Positions 18,744 through 27,567 of a stretch of DNA of 64,000 bases are shown one piece after another. Position numbers and translations under genes: made by a program. Source of the stretch: Actinomycetospora lemnae (GTDB taxonomy: Bacteria; Actinomycetota; Actinomycetes; Mycobacteriales; Pseudonocardiaceae); NCBI RefSeq assembly GCF_028737315.1, contig NZ_JAQZAO010000014.1, forward strand, positions 62,001 through 126,000, written 5' to 3'. The notes below the pieces were generated by a model, which saw nothing but the letters and a program-made list of their open reading frames with translations, was not told the DNA's origin and did not search any database. Each line of letters opens with the position of its first letter. Positions within the stretch are counted from its first letter, which is position 1.

Positions 18744-20650
18744 CGGGCGGCCTTCGCGGGTGCGGCGGCGACCGGCGTCGGGGCCGGCGTGCCGGCGGCG
18801 AGGCCCGACGCGCGGGTGCGCTCGAGGTGGGCGGAGAGGTCCTCGACCCGGGCCTTGAGGGCGGCCAGGGAGGCGAGGTCGGTCTCGGCGCGGGAGCGCG
18901 CGCCGGTGTCCGACTCGCTGCTCTTCGCCGCCTCGGTGGCCGCGGCGAGCGCCTCGGTCGCCGAGCGCTGGAGCTCGGCCACGCGCTGGGACCAGGCGTT
19001 GCGCAGCTCCCGCTGCACGTGGCGCACGGCGTCGCGCGAGTCCTTGCCGAAGTGCAGGTTGAACTCGTCGACGAACCGGCGCACGGCGGCCTTGCCCTCG
19101 CTGCGGCGCTTCTCCAGGGCGCGCTTCTGCTCCTCCTTCCAGCCCATCCGCCCGAGCAGCAGGCCCGGGATGAGGCCGAGCCCCATCGGCACCGGGAGGC
19201 CGGTCATGCTCGTGAGCATCGTGAACATGAGGAAGCCGCCGTAGGACTTCTGGAACGCGGCCATCCCCGCGCCCTTCGCCTTCTTCTCGGCGAAGCTCGC
19301 GTCGGTCGTCATGCCGTCGAGCAGCTCCACCGGGGCGGCGACCTCACGGGCCCGCACGACCTGCGACTCCGCCATGTCGAAGTGCTGCCCGACGGAGATC
19401 GCGACCTCCTTCGCGCGGGTGACGAACAGGGCGTAGTTCTCGAGCGCCTCGCCGGCCAGGCGCTGGCGCAGCCACGCCTCGAACTCCTCCCAGTTCTTCG
19501 CCGGGTCGCCCTGGTCGATCGACTCCTCGGCCTCGTGGACGACCTTGCGCGTGCGCTGCCGCAGGTCGAAGTCGACGTCGGAGGAGATGTCGGCGAACCC
19601 GTCCTGCAGCACCGACTGCCACTTCGACGACCGGTCGCGCAGCGCGTCGGCCTGCTCCTTGGCCCGCGTCAGCTCCGCGACGAGTGCCGCCGAGCGCTGC
19701 GGGTCCGCGAGGGCGGCGAGGCGGGCGCGGGCCACGACCGCCATCTGCTCCACCGCGGAGTGCACGTGGGTGATCGCCGCGTCGAGGGCGAGGCGCTCGC
19801 CGCCGGCGACGATCTCGTTGAGGCGGGCGATGAGGGTGGGGAAGCCGGACTCGACGTTGAGCTCCTTGCTCATCGTGCTGGCCGCGAGCGACCGGACCTC
19901 CGACGACACGGCCAGCGACTCGATCTCGATCCCCGCCCGCTGCAGGTGCTGGCGGTCGCGCTCGAGCATGCGGTCGGAGTGCGGGTAGAGGTCGGTCTTG
20001 GTCAGCACGAACAGGACCGTCGGGCACAGCTCCCGCACGGTCCTGAGGAACGTCACCTCGCTCTCGGTGAGCTCCTGCGAGCAGTCGCTGACGAACAGCA
20101 CCGCGTGCGAGCGGGGTAGCGAGCTGATCGTCGACGCGTTCGACACCGACCCGATCCCGCCGACACCGGGGGTGTCCACGAGCACCAGGCCGTTCGAGAG
20201 GATCGGCCGGTCGAGACCGACGGTGACGCGCCGCAGCCCGCGGCTGTTGCCGGGGTTGCCGGCCTCGGAGGCGTACTCGGCGACGTCGGACGGGGCGATC
20301 GTCTCGTTCCAGCCGGCCCCCGAGGCGCCGGACGTCGGCTCGAAGACCGCGCTCGCGGTGAGGGCCTTGGCGTAGCGCACCTCGGTCAGCACGGCGGTGG
20401 CCACGTCGTCGTCGACGGGGCAGATCGGGGCGGACAGCAGCGCGTTGATCAGCGAGCTCTTGCCCTGCTTGAACTCGCCGACGACGTGCACCGTGACCGA
20501 CGAGTCGCCGAGGATCTGCTTGGCGCCCCGGAGCCGGGCGACCAGGTCCTCGCGCTCGTAGGCCTGCGCGCCCTGGATCGCCATGTCGATGCTCTCGACG
20601 GCGTGGCGCGCAGCGGCGCTCTGCTTCCTCTGCTGCTGCTGGACCGCCAT
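18740..20650 (-). CDS. iniA: Dynamin-like GTPase, IniA-type
   Basis: This 636-residue protein has a complete dynamin GTPase: G1 GEFKQGKSS near 58, G2-like acidic loop PVDDDVATAV, G3 DTPGVGG near 160 and G4 LTKTD near 217. A long helical stalk follows, with a hydrophobic hairpin (FLMFTMLTSMTGLPVPMGLG) near residue 475 that resembles the membrane paddle of IniA. Helices and an Ala/Pro tail end the chain. AGAGGAGAGG precedes the ATG. It has its own upstream motif (site B) and leads the iniA-iniC operon. The likely role is membrane fission or repair at the inner membrane. Confidence 0.88.
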   Translation of the reverse strand: MAVQQQQRKQSAAARHAVESIDMAIQGAQAYEREDLVARLRGAKQILGDSSVTVHVVGEFKQGKSSLINALLSAPICPVDDDVATAVLTEVRYAKALTASAVFEPTSGASGAGWNETIAPSDVAEYASEAGNPGNSRGLRRVTVGLDRPILSNGLVLVDTPGVGGIGSVSNASTISSLPRSHAVLFVSDCSQELTESEVTFLRTVRELCPTVLFVLTKTDLYPHSDRMLERDRQHLQRAGIEIESLAVSSEVRSLAASTMSKELNVESGFPTLIARLNEIVAGGERLALDAAITHVHSAVEQMAVVARARLAALADPQRSAALVAELTRAKEQADALRDRSSKWQSVLQDGFADISSDVDFDLRQRTRKVVHEAEESIDQGDPAKNWEEFEAWLRQRLAGEALENYALFVTRAKEVAISVGQHFDMAESQVVRAREVAAPVELLDGMTTDASFAEKKAKGAGMAAFQKSYGGFLMFTMLTSMTGLPVPMGLGLIPGLLLGRMGWKEEQKRALEKRRSEGKAAVRRFVDEFNLHFGKDSRDAVRHVQRELRNAWSQRVAELQRSATEALAAATEAAKSSESDTGARSRAETDLASLAALKARVEDLSAHLERTRASGLAAGTPAPTPVAAAPAKAAR

Positions 20651-20700
20651 GCCTCTCCTCTCACCCGCGCGGGACGAGCCTGCGCCTCCCGGGCGTGATC

Positions 20701-20721
20701 GTCATGAGTAGCGACTACTCG
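20701..20721 (-). promoter_or_regulatory. Cluster motif site B
   Basis: GTCATGAG, 6 bp, CTACTCG, 50 bp upstream of the IniA-type start. Here the core GAGTAG-CGA-CTACTC is a perfect inverted repeat, which suggests a dimeric DNA-binding protein. Confidence 0.65.
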
Positions 20722-20724
20722 TGT

Positions 20725-20740
20725 CCGGAGCGTGCTCCGG
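20725..20740. repeat. Short perfect inverted repeat next to site B
   Basis: CCGGAGC-GT-GCTCCGG, 7-bp arms, lies 3 bp from site B. It could extend an operator or be part of the terminator region of the gene before it. Confidence 0.4.
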
Positions 20741-20759
20741 CCGTGTCCGCGCGCACGAC

Positions 20760-20792
20760 GGTCCGGCACGGTCGCGGGGACCGTGCCGGACC
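20760..20792 (-). terminator. Terminator hairpin after the iniB-position gene
   Basis: Fourteen perfectly paired bases (GGTCCGGCACGGTC with its complement) around a 5-nt loop, 26 bp beyond the stop of the repetitive protein. It should end that transcript, leaving iniA-iniC to its own promoter. Confidence 0.7.
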
Positions 20793-20818
20793 ATCGGTGC
20801 GGGTCGCGGTGACGGGGA

Positions 20819-22426
20819 TCAGCCGTCGACGGTGTCCGAGCTGCCGCCGCCGTCCCCGCCGCCGTCGCCGCCGCTCGACCCGCCGTCGGAGCCGCCGCTG
20901 GAGCCGCCGCCGGACTCGAAGCCGCCACCGCCGGACTCGAAGCCGCCGCCCGACCCGAAGTCCTCGCCGCCGCTGCTGCCGCCGCCGACGGTCTCGAGGA
21001 CGGGCTGCTCCTCCTGCTGGCTCTCCCCGAAGCCGCCACCCGAGCCCGACGAGTCGTCGATCGGCTCCTCGGTGGTGGACGGGCCGCCGTCCCCGCCGCC
21101 GTTGCCGTGGAAGACCAGGTCACCGCCGGCCGGCTCGATCTCGATCTCCTGCTCGGGTGCGGGCTCCTCGTCGATCCCGCCGGCCGGCACCGTCGGCAGG
21201 AACTCCTCGTCGATCCCGCCGGCCGGCACCGGCTGGAGCTCCCCGTCGATCTCGCCGGTCGGCTCGGTCTCGATCTGGCCGGCCGGCACGGTCTCGGTCT
21301 CGCCGGTCGGCTCGGTCACCGGCGCGGTCTCCGGCTCGGGCACGGTCTCCGGCTCGGGCACGACCTCCGTCTCGGTCTCGCCGACGGGCGTCGTCCCCGG
21401 CTCGGTCTCGGTCTCGGTCTCGGTCTCGGGCTTGGTCTCGGGCTTGGTCTCGGGCGGGGTCTCGGGCGCGGTCTCGCCGACCGGCTCCGTCGGCTCCTCC
21501 TCGGGCCGGGTCTCGGTCTCCTCCGGCCGGGTCCCGGTCTCGCCGACCGGCTCCGTCGGCTCCTCCTCGGGCCGGGTCTCGGTCCCCTCCGGCCGGGTCT
21601 CCGTCTCGGTCTCGCCGGTCGGCTCCGTCTGCGTCTCGGACTCCGGCGGCTCGGGCCAGGTCTCGGGCCAGGTCTCGGTGCCCGGCGTGTGTGTGGGCAG
21701 GCCCTCCTCGTCGATGGGCGGCATGGGCGTCACCGGCGGGACGGGCTGGTGGTGCGGGTGGGTCTGGTACCACTCCTCCGGGTCCGGGCAGTACGGCGGC
21801 CGCGGCGCGTCGGGGCAGTAGTCCGGGTTGTAGCCGTCGGGGCGGTGGACCGGGTGGTAGCAGTCCGGGTTGTAGTGCGGGTGCCAGCAGTACGGGTTCT
21901 GGACCGGGTGGAAGCCCCACGGGTTGTGGACCTCGTGGTAGCAGTGCGGGTTCCACACCGGGTCGTACTCGTACGGGTCGCCGTAGTGGCCGGAGGGCTC
22001 GAGGTTGTCGTAGAGGTAGCTGCAGTCGGGGCCGCAGTAGGTGGCGTGCGCGGGGCAGTTGTAGTCCCGCGGCAGGCAGCCCTGCTCGATGTAGGTGCTG
22101 CAGCTGTCGTAGGGCGGGCAGTCGTCCTTGATGTACTCGTCGCCCGGCGGCTGGTGACCCCACGCGCCCTCGCCGTACTCCTCCTCCGTCTCGGAGGTGG
22201 GCTCCTCGGAGGTGGGCTCCTCGGAGGTCGGCTCCTCGGAGGTCGGCTCCTCGGGCGGCGTCTCGCCCGGCGGCGTCTCGCCCGGCGGCGTCTCGGTCCC
22301 GGGCGGGGTCGGTCCCTCACCGACGGGGGGCGGCACCGTGATGTCGTCGATGTCGCTCACCGGGTCGCCGGCGGGCTGCATGACCGGCTGGGCGGGGACG
22401 GTCGCGGGGTTCACGGGGAAGGTCAT
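20819..22426 (-). CDS. Repetitive Cys/Tyr/His/Pro-rich protein in the iniB position
   Basis: I do not recognise this 535-residue protein. Three zones are clear. Residues 1-85 are acidic and Pro-rich, with GETPP (three times) and EEPTS (four times) repeats. Residues 90-235 are rich in Tyr, Pro, His, Asn and about fourteen Cys, arranged as loose units such as NPDCYHPVHRPDGYNPDYC. Residues 245-440 are Pro-Glu-Thr repeats, and the last 95 residues are Gly/Ser/Asp. No signal peptide or membrane helix is visible. Its place upstream of iniA-iniC matches iniB in mycobacteria, whose product is also repetitive, but I see no clear homology. It has its own motif (site C) and terminator. No strong ribosome site precedes the ATG. 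Confidence 0.75.
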   Translation of the reverse strand: MTFPVNPATVPAQPVMQPAGDPVSDIDDITVPPPVGEGPTPPGTETPPGETPPGETPPEEPTSEEPTSEEPTSEEPTSETEEEYGEGAWGHQPPGDEYIKDDCPPYDSCSTYIEQGCLPRDYNCPAHATYCGPDCSYLYDNLEPSGHYGDPYEYDPVWNPHCYHEVHNPWGFHPVQNPYCWHPHYNPDCYHPVHRPDGYNPDYCPDAPRPPYCPDPEEWYQTHPHHQPVPPVTPMPPIDEEGLPTHTPGTETWPETWPEPPESETQTEPTGETETETRPEGTETRPEEEPTEPVGETGTRPEETETRPEEEPTEPVGETAPETPPETKPETKPETETETETEPGTTPVGETETEVVPEPETVPEPETAPVTEPTGETETVPAGQIETEPTGEIDGELQPVPAGGIDEEFLPTVPAGGIDEEPAPEQEIEIEPAGGDLVFHGNGGGDGGPSTTEEPIDDSSGSGGGFGESQQEEQPVLETVGGGSSGGEDFGSGGGFESGGGGFESGGGSSGGSDGGSSGGDGGGDGGGSSDTVDG

Positions 22427-22507
22427 GGCGGTCTCGTTCCGTTCCGGGGGACCGGTGTGGCCCCGCTCTCTCGGTTCGGGACAAGACTGCGGGCCCCGGC
22501 ACCCCCG

Positions 22508-22529
22508 GTCATGAGCAGCGCACTACTCG
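22508..22529 (-). promoter_or_regulatory. Cluster motif site C
   Basis: GTCATGAG, 7 bp, CTACTCG, 81 bp upstream of the repetitive iniB-position gene. The spacer is one base longer than at sites A and B. Confidence 0.6.
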
Positions 22530-22599
22530 ACAGCCACCGCGGTTGCCCGGGGATTACTCGGTCCGGACGGGGCCGGGCCCGTGGGTGCCGTGCGCGGCC

Positions 22600-22637
22600 A
22601 TGAGTAGCGCGCGCCGGCGGGCGTCGGCGCTACTCAC
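22600..22637. terminator. Hairpin after the YbhN-like gene
   Basis: Ten perfect pairs (TGAGTAGCGC with GCGCTACTCA) close a GC-rich hairpin with arms of 16 and 18 nt and a GGCG loop, 26 bp downstream of the stop at 22664. It resembles the 40-nt palindrome family but is asymmetric and holds no gene's stop codon. Confidence 0.6.
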
Positions 22638-22663
22638 GCAGGGCCGCGTGCGCCGCGGGTCGG

Positions 22664-23821
22664 TCAGCGCGTGCGGGGCGGGCGCCCGGCGGGCGCGTCC
22701 TGCTCGCCGGCCGCCGGGGCGTCGTCGGCCCGCGTGCCGTCCGGCGTCCCGCGGTCGTCGGCGACCTCGTCGCCGGGCACGGCCGTCGGGGTCTCCCGGG
22801 CGTGGACGACGAACCACGCGACCCACCCGGCGGCGGCGACCCCGACGAAGCTGACGAGGCGGTAGAGGAGCACCGCGGCGAGGGCGGGGTGCGACGGCAC
22901 GCCCCCGGCGACCAGCGCCGCGAGCAGCGCACCGTCGACGAGGCCGAGCCCGCCGGGCAGGAACGCCGCGCTGGAGGCGGCGGTGGCGGCGGCGTAGGCG
23001 ACGAGCACCAGCGCGAGCGTCATGCCCTCGGCGCCGACGGCCACGCAGCAGGCAGCCAGGCAGGCGATGTCGAGCAGCCAGTTCGCGAGCGCGGCGCCCC
23101 CGACGACGACCCGCCCGCGCCCGCGGAGCTCGATGAGCTGCAGTGCGGCGATCTGGTCGGCGAGCTCGGCGACGCCCGTCTCGCGCGGACGGTGGCGCAC
23201 GCGGTTGACCAGGCGCAGGCCCCACGAGCCGGCGGCGACGAGGAGCCCGGGACGGCGCGCGACGACCACGACGCCGGCGCCCAGGGCCGCGACGCCGAGG
23301 ATCTGCAGCACCAGCCAGGTCAGCGAGGTCGGCCGTCCGCCGACCACGAGCGCCGAGCCGAAGGCGATCGCGGCGAGCGCGAGGCTGGCCGCCACACCGC
23401 CCGCGACCATCGTCCAGGTCGTCGCGGGCACCGTGGCGCCCCACGCGCGGCGGCGCTTGTAGGTGTAGGCCGTCGAGAGCGCGGCGCCGCCCGGGACGGT
23501 GAGGTGCAGGGCGTTGGCGGCGAGCGTCGCCATCGTCACCGCGCCCAGCGACACCCGGACCGACGCGGCCACCAGCAGGCGGTGGTGCAGCACGGAGAAG
23601 GCGACGAGCGCCCCGGCCTCGCTGGCGACGGCGACGACGACCCACCAGGGGTCGGCGCCGAGCAGCGCGGCGCCGGCGGCCTGGACCGTCGGCCACACGA
23701 TGACCACGCCGGTGGTGACGACGGCCGCCACGACGATCCCCGTGGTGATGCGCAGCACCCGGCGGGTCCGCGGGGTGGCGCTGGTCAGGCCCGTCGACGC
23801 GGTGGTCACGGTCGCGCTCAC
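22664..23821 (-). CDS. YbhN/UPF0104-family (LPG-synthase transmembrane domain) protein
   Basis: This polytopic membrane protein of up to 385 residues has about eight hydrophobic helices. Family hallmarks include ALHLTVPGGAALSTAYTYK in the middle and AAFLPGGLGLVDGALLAAL near residue 295. It matches the lysylphosphatidylglycerol-synthase transmembrane domain family, whose stand-alone members are often linked to lipid flipping; the substrate is unknown. The C-terminal 40 residues are hydrophilic and low in complexity. The first start (GTG at 23821) has GGAGG almost touching it, so GTG at 23809 may be the real one. Confidence 0.8.
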   Translation of the reverse strand: MSATVTTASTGLTSATPRTRRVLRITTGIVVAAVVTTGVVIVWPTVQAAGAALLGADPWWVVVAVASEAGALVAFSVLHHRLLVAASVRVSLGAVTMATLAANALHLTVPGGAALSTAYTYKRRRAWGATVPATTWTMVAGGVAASLALAAIAFGSALVVGGRPTSLTWLVLQILGVAALGAGVVVVARRPGLLVAAGSWGLRLVNRVRHRPRETGVAELADQIAALQLIELRGRGRVVVGGAALANWLLDIACLAACCVAVGAEGMTLALVLVAYAAATAASSAAFLPGGLGLVDGALLAALVAGGVPSHPALAAVLLYRLVSFVGVAAAGWVAWFVVHARETPTAVPGDEVADDRGTPDGTRADDAPAAGEQDAPAGRPPRTR

Positions 23822-23845
23822 CCCTCCAGTGTCCTCCTGCCGGCC

Positions 23846-23870
23846 CGATCACCGGTGGGTGACCGATCAC
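23846..23870. promoter_or_regulatory. Direct repeat CGATCAC with 18-bp period
   Basis: Two CGATCAC copies lie 18 bp apart (23846 and 23864) within the 216-bp spacer between the YbhN-like and MetE-like genes. The region could hold a regulator site; nothing else in the spacer stands out. Confidence 0.3.
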
Positions 23871-24037
23871 GCCCGGCGGCACGCATGGCGCCGACGGAGA
23901 CCACACGACCGGTGCGGGCCCGGCGACGAGCGGTCCTGGCCGCGGACACGGGGTGATCCCGCACCGCAGCGGTGACATGCTGCCCGACGACGTCGGCGCC
24001 TCGACGCGCCCCCGGGTCGATCGAGAGGACACCCGCG

Positions 24038-25099
24038 ATGAGCCGCCGTGTGGACGCCGACCTGCTGCTCGTCGGGAGCCTCCCCATCGACTCGCCCGAC
24101 GAGGGCTTCCGGGCCGGCGCCGAGCTGTTCGGCGACCGGGTCGCGGCCCTGCCCGACGGGGAGTCCGGGGCCCGCGGGGCCTGGGTCGGCCACGACCGCA
24201 CGACGCTGCTCGAACCGCACCCCGACATCACGGTCCTCGCCCCCTCGCCGTCGCCGACCGGCCGCGCGCGTCACGCCTACGACACCGCGCGCCTGACCGT
24301 CGCCGAGGGCGTCGAGACCCTGCGCTTCGACGCCTGGCCGCGGATCGCCGAGACCCTCGCCTCCTACGAGCGGTTCGTGGCCATGCGTGGGGGCGGCGTG
24401 ATCCCGCCGGACCTGCGCTTCCAGGTCGGCCTGCCGGGCCCGTCGAGCGTGTTCACCGGCGCGTTCAAGGACGACTACGCCCGCAACTGGTCGATCGTCG
24501 GCCCGGCGCTCGAGGACCTGTGGTCGCGGGCGATCGACGAGCTGCTCGCGACGATCCCGCCCGGCGACCTGGCCCTGCAGTTCGACCTCGCCTACGAGGT
24601 GATCGACCTCGAGGGCGTGCTCGGGTGGACGGAGGGGGACGCCTGGGAGCGCTTCGCCGGGCCGTGGTCGCGGCTGGCCCCGCAGGTGCCCGAGGACGTC
24701 CTCATGGGCCTGCACCTCTGCTACGGCACGTTCCCCGAGTGGCCGATGTTCGAGGCCCGCGACATGGGCCTCATCGTGCGGATGGCCAACCACGCCGTGG
24801 CGCACGCCGGGCGCCCGCTGGACTGGGTCCACCTCGCCGGTCCGCGCTACCTGCGCAGCGAGGACGACGCGTTCTTCGCCCCGCTGGCCGACCTCGACGC
24901 CCCCGACTCGCGCGTCTTCCTCGGCATCGTGCTGCCGATCGACGGCGTCGACGGGCTGCGGCGCCGGCAGGCCACCGCGTCGCGCCACCTCGCCGACTTC
25001 GGCGTCGCCCAGTACTGCGGGATGGGCCGGCAGCGCGGCGAGGACCCCGCGGCGACGCTGCGCGAGCACGCCGCGACGGTGGCCGCGGTCCGCGGGTAG
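24038..25099 (+). CDS. MetE/UROD-like TIM-barrel protein
   Basis: This 353-residue protein resembles the methionine-synthase/uroporphyrinogen-decarboxylase barrel superfamily: LVGSLPIDSPDEGF at the start, RFQVGLPGPSSVF in the middle and GLHLCYGTF later. It lacks the full zinc-ligand set of true MetE as far as I can see, so methionine synthesis is unlikely. The ATG at 24038 follows AGAGGA at 9 nt. It leads a three-gene unit with an HMG-CoA-lyase-like enzyme and an aldehyde dehydrogenase, which suggests a role in breakdown of an organic compound. The reaction is unknown. Confidence 0.7.
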   Translation: MSRRVDADLLLVGSLPIDSPDEGFRAGAELFGDRVAALPDGESGARGAWVGHDRTTLLEPHPDITVLAPSPSPTGRARHAYDTARLTVAEGVETLRFDAWPRIAETLASYERFVAMRGGGVIPPDLRFQVGLPGPSSVFTGAFKDDYARNWSIVGPALEDLWSRAIDELLATIPPGDLALQFDLAYEVIDLEGVLGWTEGDAWERFAGPWSRLAPQVPEDVLMGLHLCYGTFPEWPMFEARDMGLIVRMANHAVAHAGRPLDWVHLAGPRYLRSEDDAFFAPLADLDAPDSRVFLGIVLPIDGVDGLRRRQATASRHLADFGVAQYCGMGRQRGEDPAATLREHAATVAAVRG

Positions 25100-25115
25100 G
25101 GGCAGGATCGGGCGC

Positions 25116-26003
25116 GTGGTCGGGATCGTGGAGGTCAGCCCGCGCGACGGGCTGCAGAACGAGCGGGCGCTGCTGGAGACGGGCGCGAAGATCGAGCTGA
25201 TCGAACAGGCCACCGCCGCCGGGGTGCGGCGCATCGAGGCGGTCTCGTTCGTGCACCCCAAGCTGGTGCCGGCGATGGCCGACGCCGAGGCGGTGATGGA
25301 GGGCCTGACCCGCGCGGACGGGGTGTCCTACATCGGGCTGGTGCTCAACCGGCGCGGCTACGACCGGGCGGTGGCGGCCGGGGTCGACGAGGTGAACGTC
25401 GTCGTGCCCGCCTCGGACGGGTTCGCGAAGGCCAACCAGAACTCGACGACGGCCGCGCTCACCGAGGTCGCCGAGGAGGTGCTGGCCGAGGCCGCGTCGC
25501 GGGACCTGTTCGCGTCGCTGACGATCGCGACGTCGTTCGGCTGCCCGTTCGACGGCGAGGTGGACCCGGAGCGGGTCGTCGAGGTGGCCCGCCGGGGTGC
25601 GGCAGCGGGGGCGAAGGAGATCGCGATCGCCGACACCATCGGCGTCGGGGTGCCGACGCAGGTGCGCACGCTGCTCGACGGGGTGCGCGCGGTGGCCCCG
25701 GACGCGCTGATGCGCGCGCACTTCCACAACACCCGCAACACCGGCTTCGCCAACGCCGTCGCCGCCCTCGAGTGGGGCGTGGACTGGCTGGACTCGTCCA
25801 ACGGCGGGATCGGCGGCTGCCCCTTCGCGCCGGCGGCCACCGGCAACATCGCCACCGAGGACCTCGTCTACCTGCTGCACCGCATGGGCCACCCCACCGG
25901 CCTCGACCTCGACGCGCTGCTCCCGATCGCGGGCTTCCTGTCCGACCAGCTCGGCTACCGCGTCCCCGCCCTGCTGCCGCGCGCCGGCAGCTTCCCCGGC
26001 TGA
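25116..26003 (+). CDS. Hydroxymethylglutaryl-CoA lyase family protein
   Basis: This 295-residue HMGL-like TIM barrel would split a 3-hydroxyacyl-CoA such as HMG-CoA into acetyl-CoA and an acetoacetate-like product. It shows VEVSPRDGLQNE at the start (metal-binding Asp), FHNTRNTGFAN with the paired His, and the active-site loop GGCPFAPAATGNIATED with the catalytic cysteine. The GTG start lies 16 bp after the MetE-like gene. The normal leucine-breakdown neighbours are absent, so the true substrate may be another 3-hydroxy-3-methyl or hydroxyacyl-CoA. Confidence 0.85.
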   Translation: MVGIVEVSPRDGLQNERALLETGAKIELIEQATAAGVRRIEAVSFVHPKLVPAMADAEAVMEGLTRADGVSYIGLVLNRRGYDRAVAAGVDEVNVVVPASDGFAKANQNSTTAALTEVAEEVLAEAASRDLFASLTIATSFGCPFDGEVDPERVVEVARRGAAAGAKEIAIADTIGVGVPTQVRTLLDGVRAVAPDALMRAHFHNTRNTGFANAVAALEWGVDWLDSSNGGIGGCPFAPAATGNIATEDLVYLLHRMGHPTGLDLDALLPIAGFLSDQLGYRVPALLPRAGSFPG

Positions 26004-26045
26004 CACGAGCCCCGGCTGACCCCTCCACGCCGAAGGAGCACGAAC

Positions 26046-27518
26046 GTGAGCGAGCTCGAGCAGCTGTCCATGCTGATCGGCGGCAAGCCGACCGGTGCGG
26101 TCTCCGGCCGGACGTTCCCGTCGGAGAACCCCTACACCGGGCAGGCGTGGGCGGAGATCCCCGACGGCGGCACCGAGGACGTCGACGCCGCGGTGGCCGC
26201 GGCCCGCGCGGCGCTCGACGGCGAGTGGGGGCAGATGACGGGCTTCGCCCGCGCCGCGCGCCTGCGCCGCCTGGCCGACCTCATCACCGAGAACGCCGAG
26301 CGCCTGGCCCGCCTCGAGGTCAACGACTCGGGCAAGCTCTACCGCGAGATGCTCGGGCAGCTCCAGGGCCTGGGCGGCTGGTACCACTACTACGCCGGGC
26401 TCGCGGACAAGATCGAGGGCGCGCAGATCCCCTCGCCGAACCCGAACTACCTCGTCTACACGCGCCGCGAGCCGGTGGGGGTCGTCGCGGCGATCACGCC
26501 GTGGAACTCGCCGCTGCTGCTCATGAGCTGGAAGGTCGCGCCGGCGCTCGCCGCCGGCTGCACCGTGGTGATCAAGCCCTCGGAGCACGCGCCGGGCTCG
26601 ACGCTCGGGTTCGCCGAGCTGATCGCGCAGGCCGGGATCCCCGACGGCGTGGTCAACGTCGTCACCGCGAACTCCGGGGAGGTCGGCGCGCACCTGGCCG
26701 CACACCCCGACGTCGACAAGGTGGCGTTCACCGGGTCGACCGCGACCGGGCGCAAGGTCGCCGCCGCGGCCGCGGAGAAGCTCCACCCCGCGACCCTCGA
26801 GCTCGGCGGCAAGTCCCCGCAGGTCGTGTTCCCCGACGCCGACCTGCAGGCCGCGGCGAACGGGCTCGTCGCCGGCGTGTTCGCCGCGACCGGGCAGACG
26901 TGCATGGCGGGCTCGCGGCTGATCGTGCACGCCGACGTGCACGACGAGCTGGTACGGCTGGTGGCCGAGCGCGCGTCGCAGATCAAGCTCGGCGACCCGT
27001 TCGGCGCGGACACCGAGATGGGTCCGGTCGCCAACAAGATGCAGTACGAGAAGGTCGTCGGCTACCTGGAGACGGCGCGCTCGGAGGGCGCGACCATCGC
27101 GTACGGGGGCTCGTCCGAGGAGTCGCTGGGCGGCTACTTCGTCCAGCCCACGGTGCTCTCGGTGAAGCCGACGGACACCGTGTTCCGCGAGGAGGTGTTC
27201 GGGCCGGTGCTCGCCGCGACCACGTTCACCGACGAGGACGAGGCGGTCAAGCTGGCCAACGACACGCCGTACGGCCTGGCCGGCGCGGTGTGGACCAAGG
27301 ACGTGCACCGCGCCCACCGCGTCGCCGCGCGGATCAAGGCGGGCACGGTGTGGATCAACGCCTACCGCGTCGTCGCCCCGAGCGTGCCGTTCGGCGGGTA
27401 CAAGGACTCCGGCATCGGGCGCGAGAACGGCACCCACGCCATCGACGCCTACCTCGAGACCAAGTCGGTGTGGGTCGAGCTCACCGGCGGCACCCGCGAC
27501 CCGTTCACGCTGGGCTGA
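26046..27518 (+). CDS. NAD(P)-dependent aldehyde dehydrogenase
   Basis: This 490-residue enzyme of the ALDH superfamily has TPWNSPLLL, the cofactor loop FTGSTATGRKVA, general base Glu252 (LELGGKSPQ) and nucleophile Cys286 (GQTCMAGS). Length and all motifs are normal, so it should oxidise an aldehyde to an acid. AAGGAG lies 8 nt before the GTG start. It is the third gene of the catabolic trio, 42 bp after the HMG-CoA-lyase-like gene, and ends 9 bp before a 40-nt palindrome. Confidence 0.92.
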   Translation: MSELEQLSMLIGGKPTGAVSGRTFPSENPYTGQAWAEIPDGGTEDVDAAVAAARAALDGEWGQMTGFARAARLRRLADLITENAERLARLEVNDSGKLYREMLGQLQGLGGWYHYYAGLADKIEGAQIPSPNPNYLVYTRREPVGVVAAITPWNSPLLLMSWKVAPALAAGCTVVIKPSEHAPGSTLGFAELIAQAGIPDGVVNVVTANSGEVGAHLAAHPDVDKVAFTGSTATGRKVAAAAAEKLHPATLELGGKSPQVVFPDADLQAAANGLVAGVFAATGQTCMAGSRLIVHADVHDELVRLVAERASQIKLGDPFGADTEMGPVANKMQYEKVVGYLETARSEGATIAYGGSSEESLGGYFVQPTVLSVKPTDTVFREEVFGPVLAATTFTDEDEAVKLANDTPYGLAGAVWTKDVHRAHRVAARIKAGTVWINAYRVVAPSVPFGGYKDSGIGRENGTHAIDAYLETKSVWVELTGGTRDPFTLG

Positions 27519-27527
27519 CCGCCCTAC

Positions 27528-27567
27528 GTGAGTAGTTGGCACGCCTATGGGCGCGCCAACTGCTCAC
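27528..27567. terminator. 40-nt intergenic palindrome (copy 3)
   Basis: The 18-nt arms begin GTGAGTAGTTGGC, the loop is TATG, and there are two mismatches. It lies between the converging aldehyde dehydrogenase and Lrp-family genes, and the Lrp gene's TGA is inside the right-hand end. Confidence 0.7.

Noticed and set aside
20725-20740. Same CCGGAGC/GCTCCGG arms as at 1479, suggesting a common regulator
   Set aside because: The spacer differs (2 versus 6 bp) and such GC-rich 7-mers are expected by chance in this genome.
22600-22637. Hairpin with GTGAG end as a seventh member of the 40-nt family
   Set aside because: It is 38 nt with unequal arms and does not contain a gene's stop codon, so I list it as related at most.
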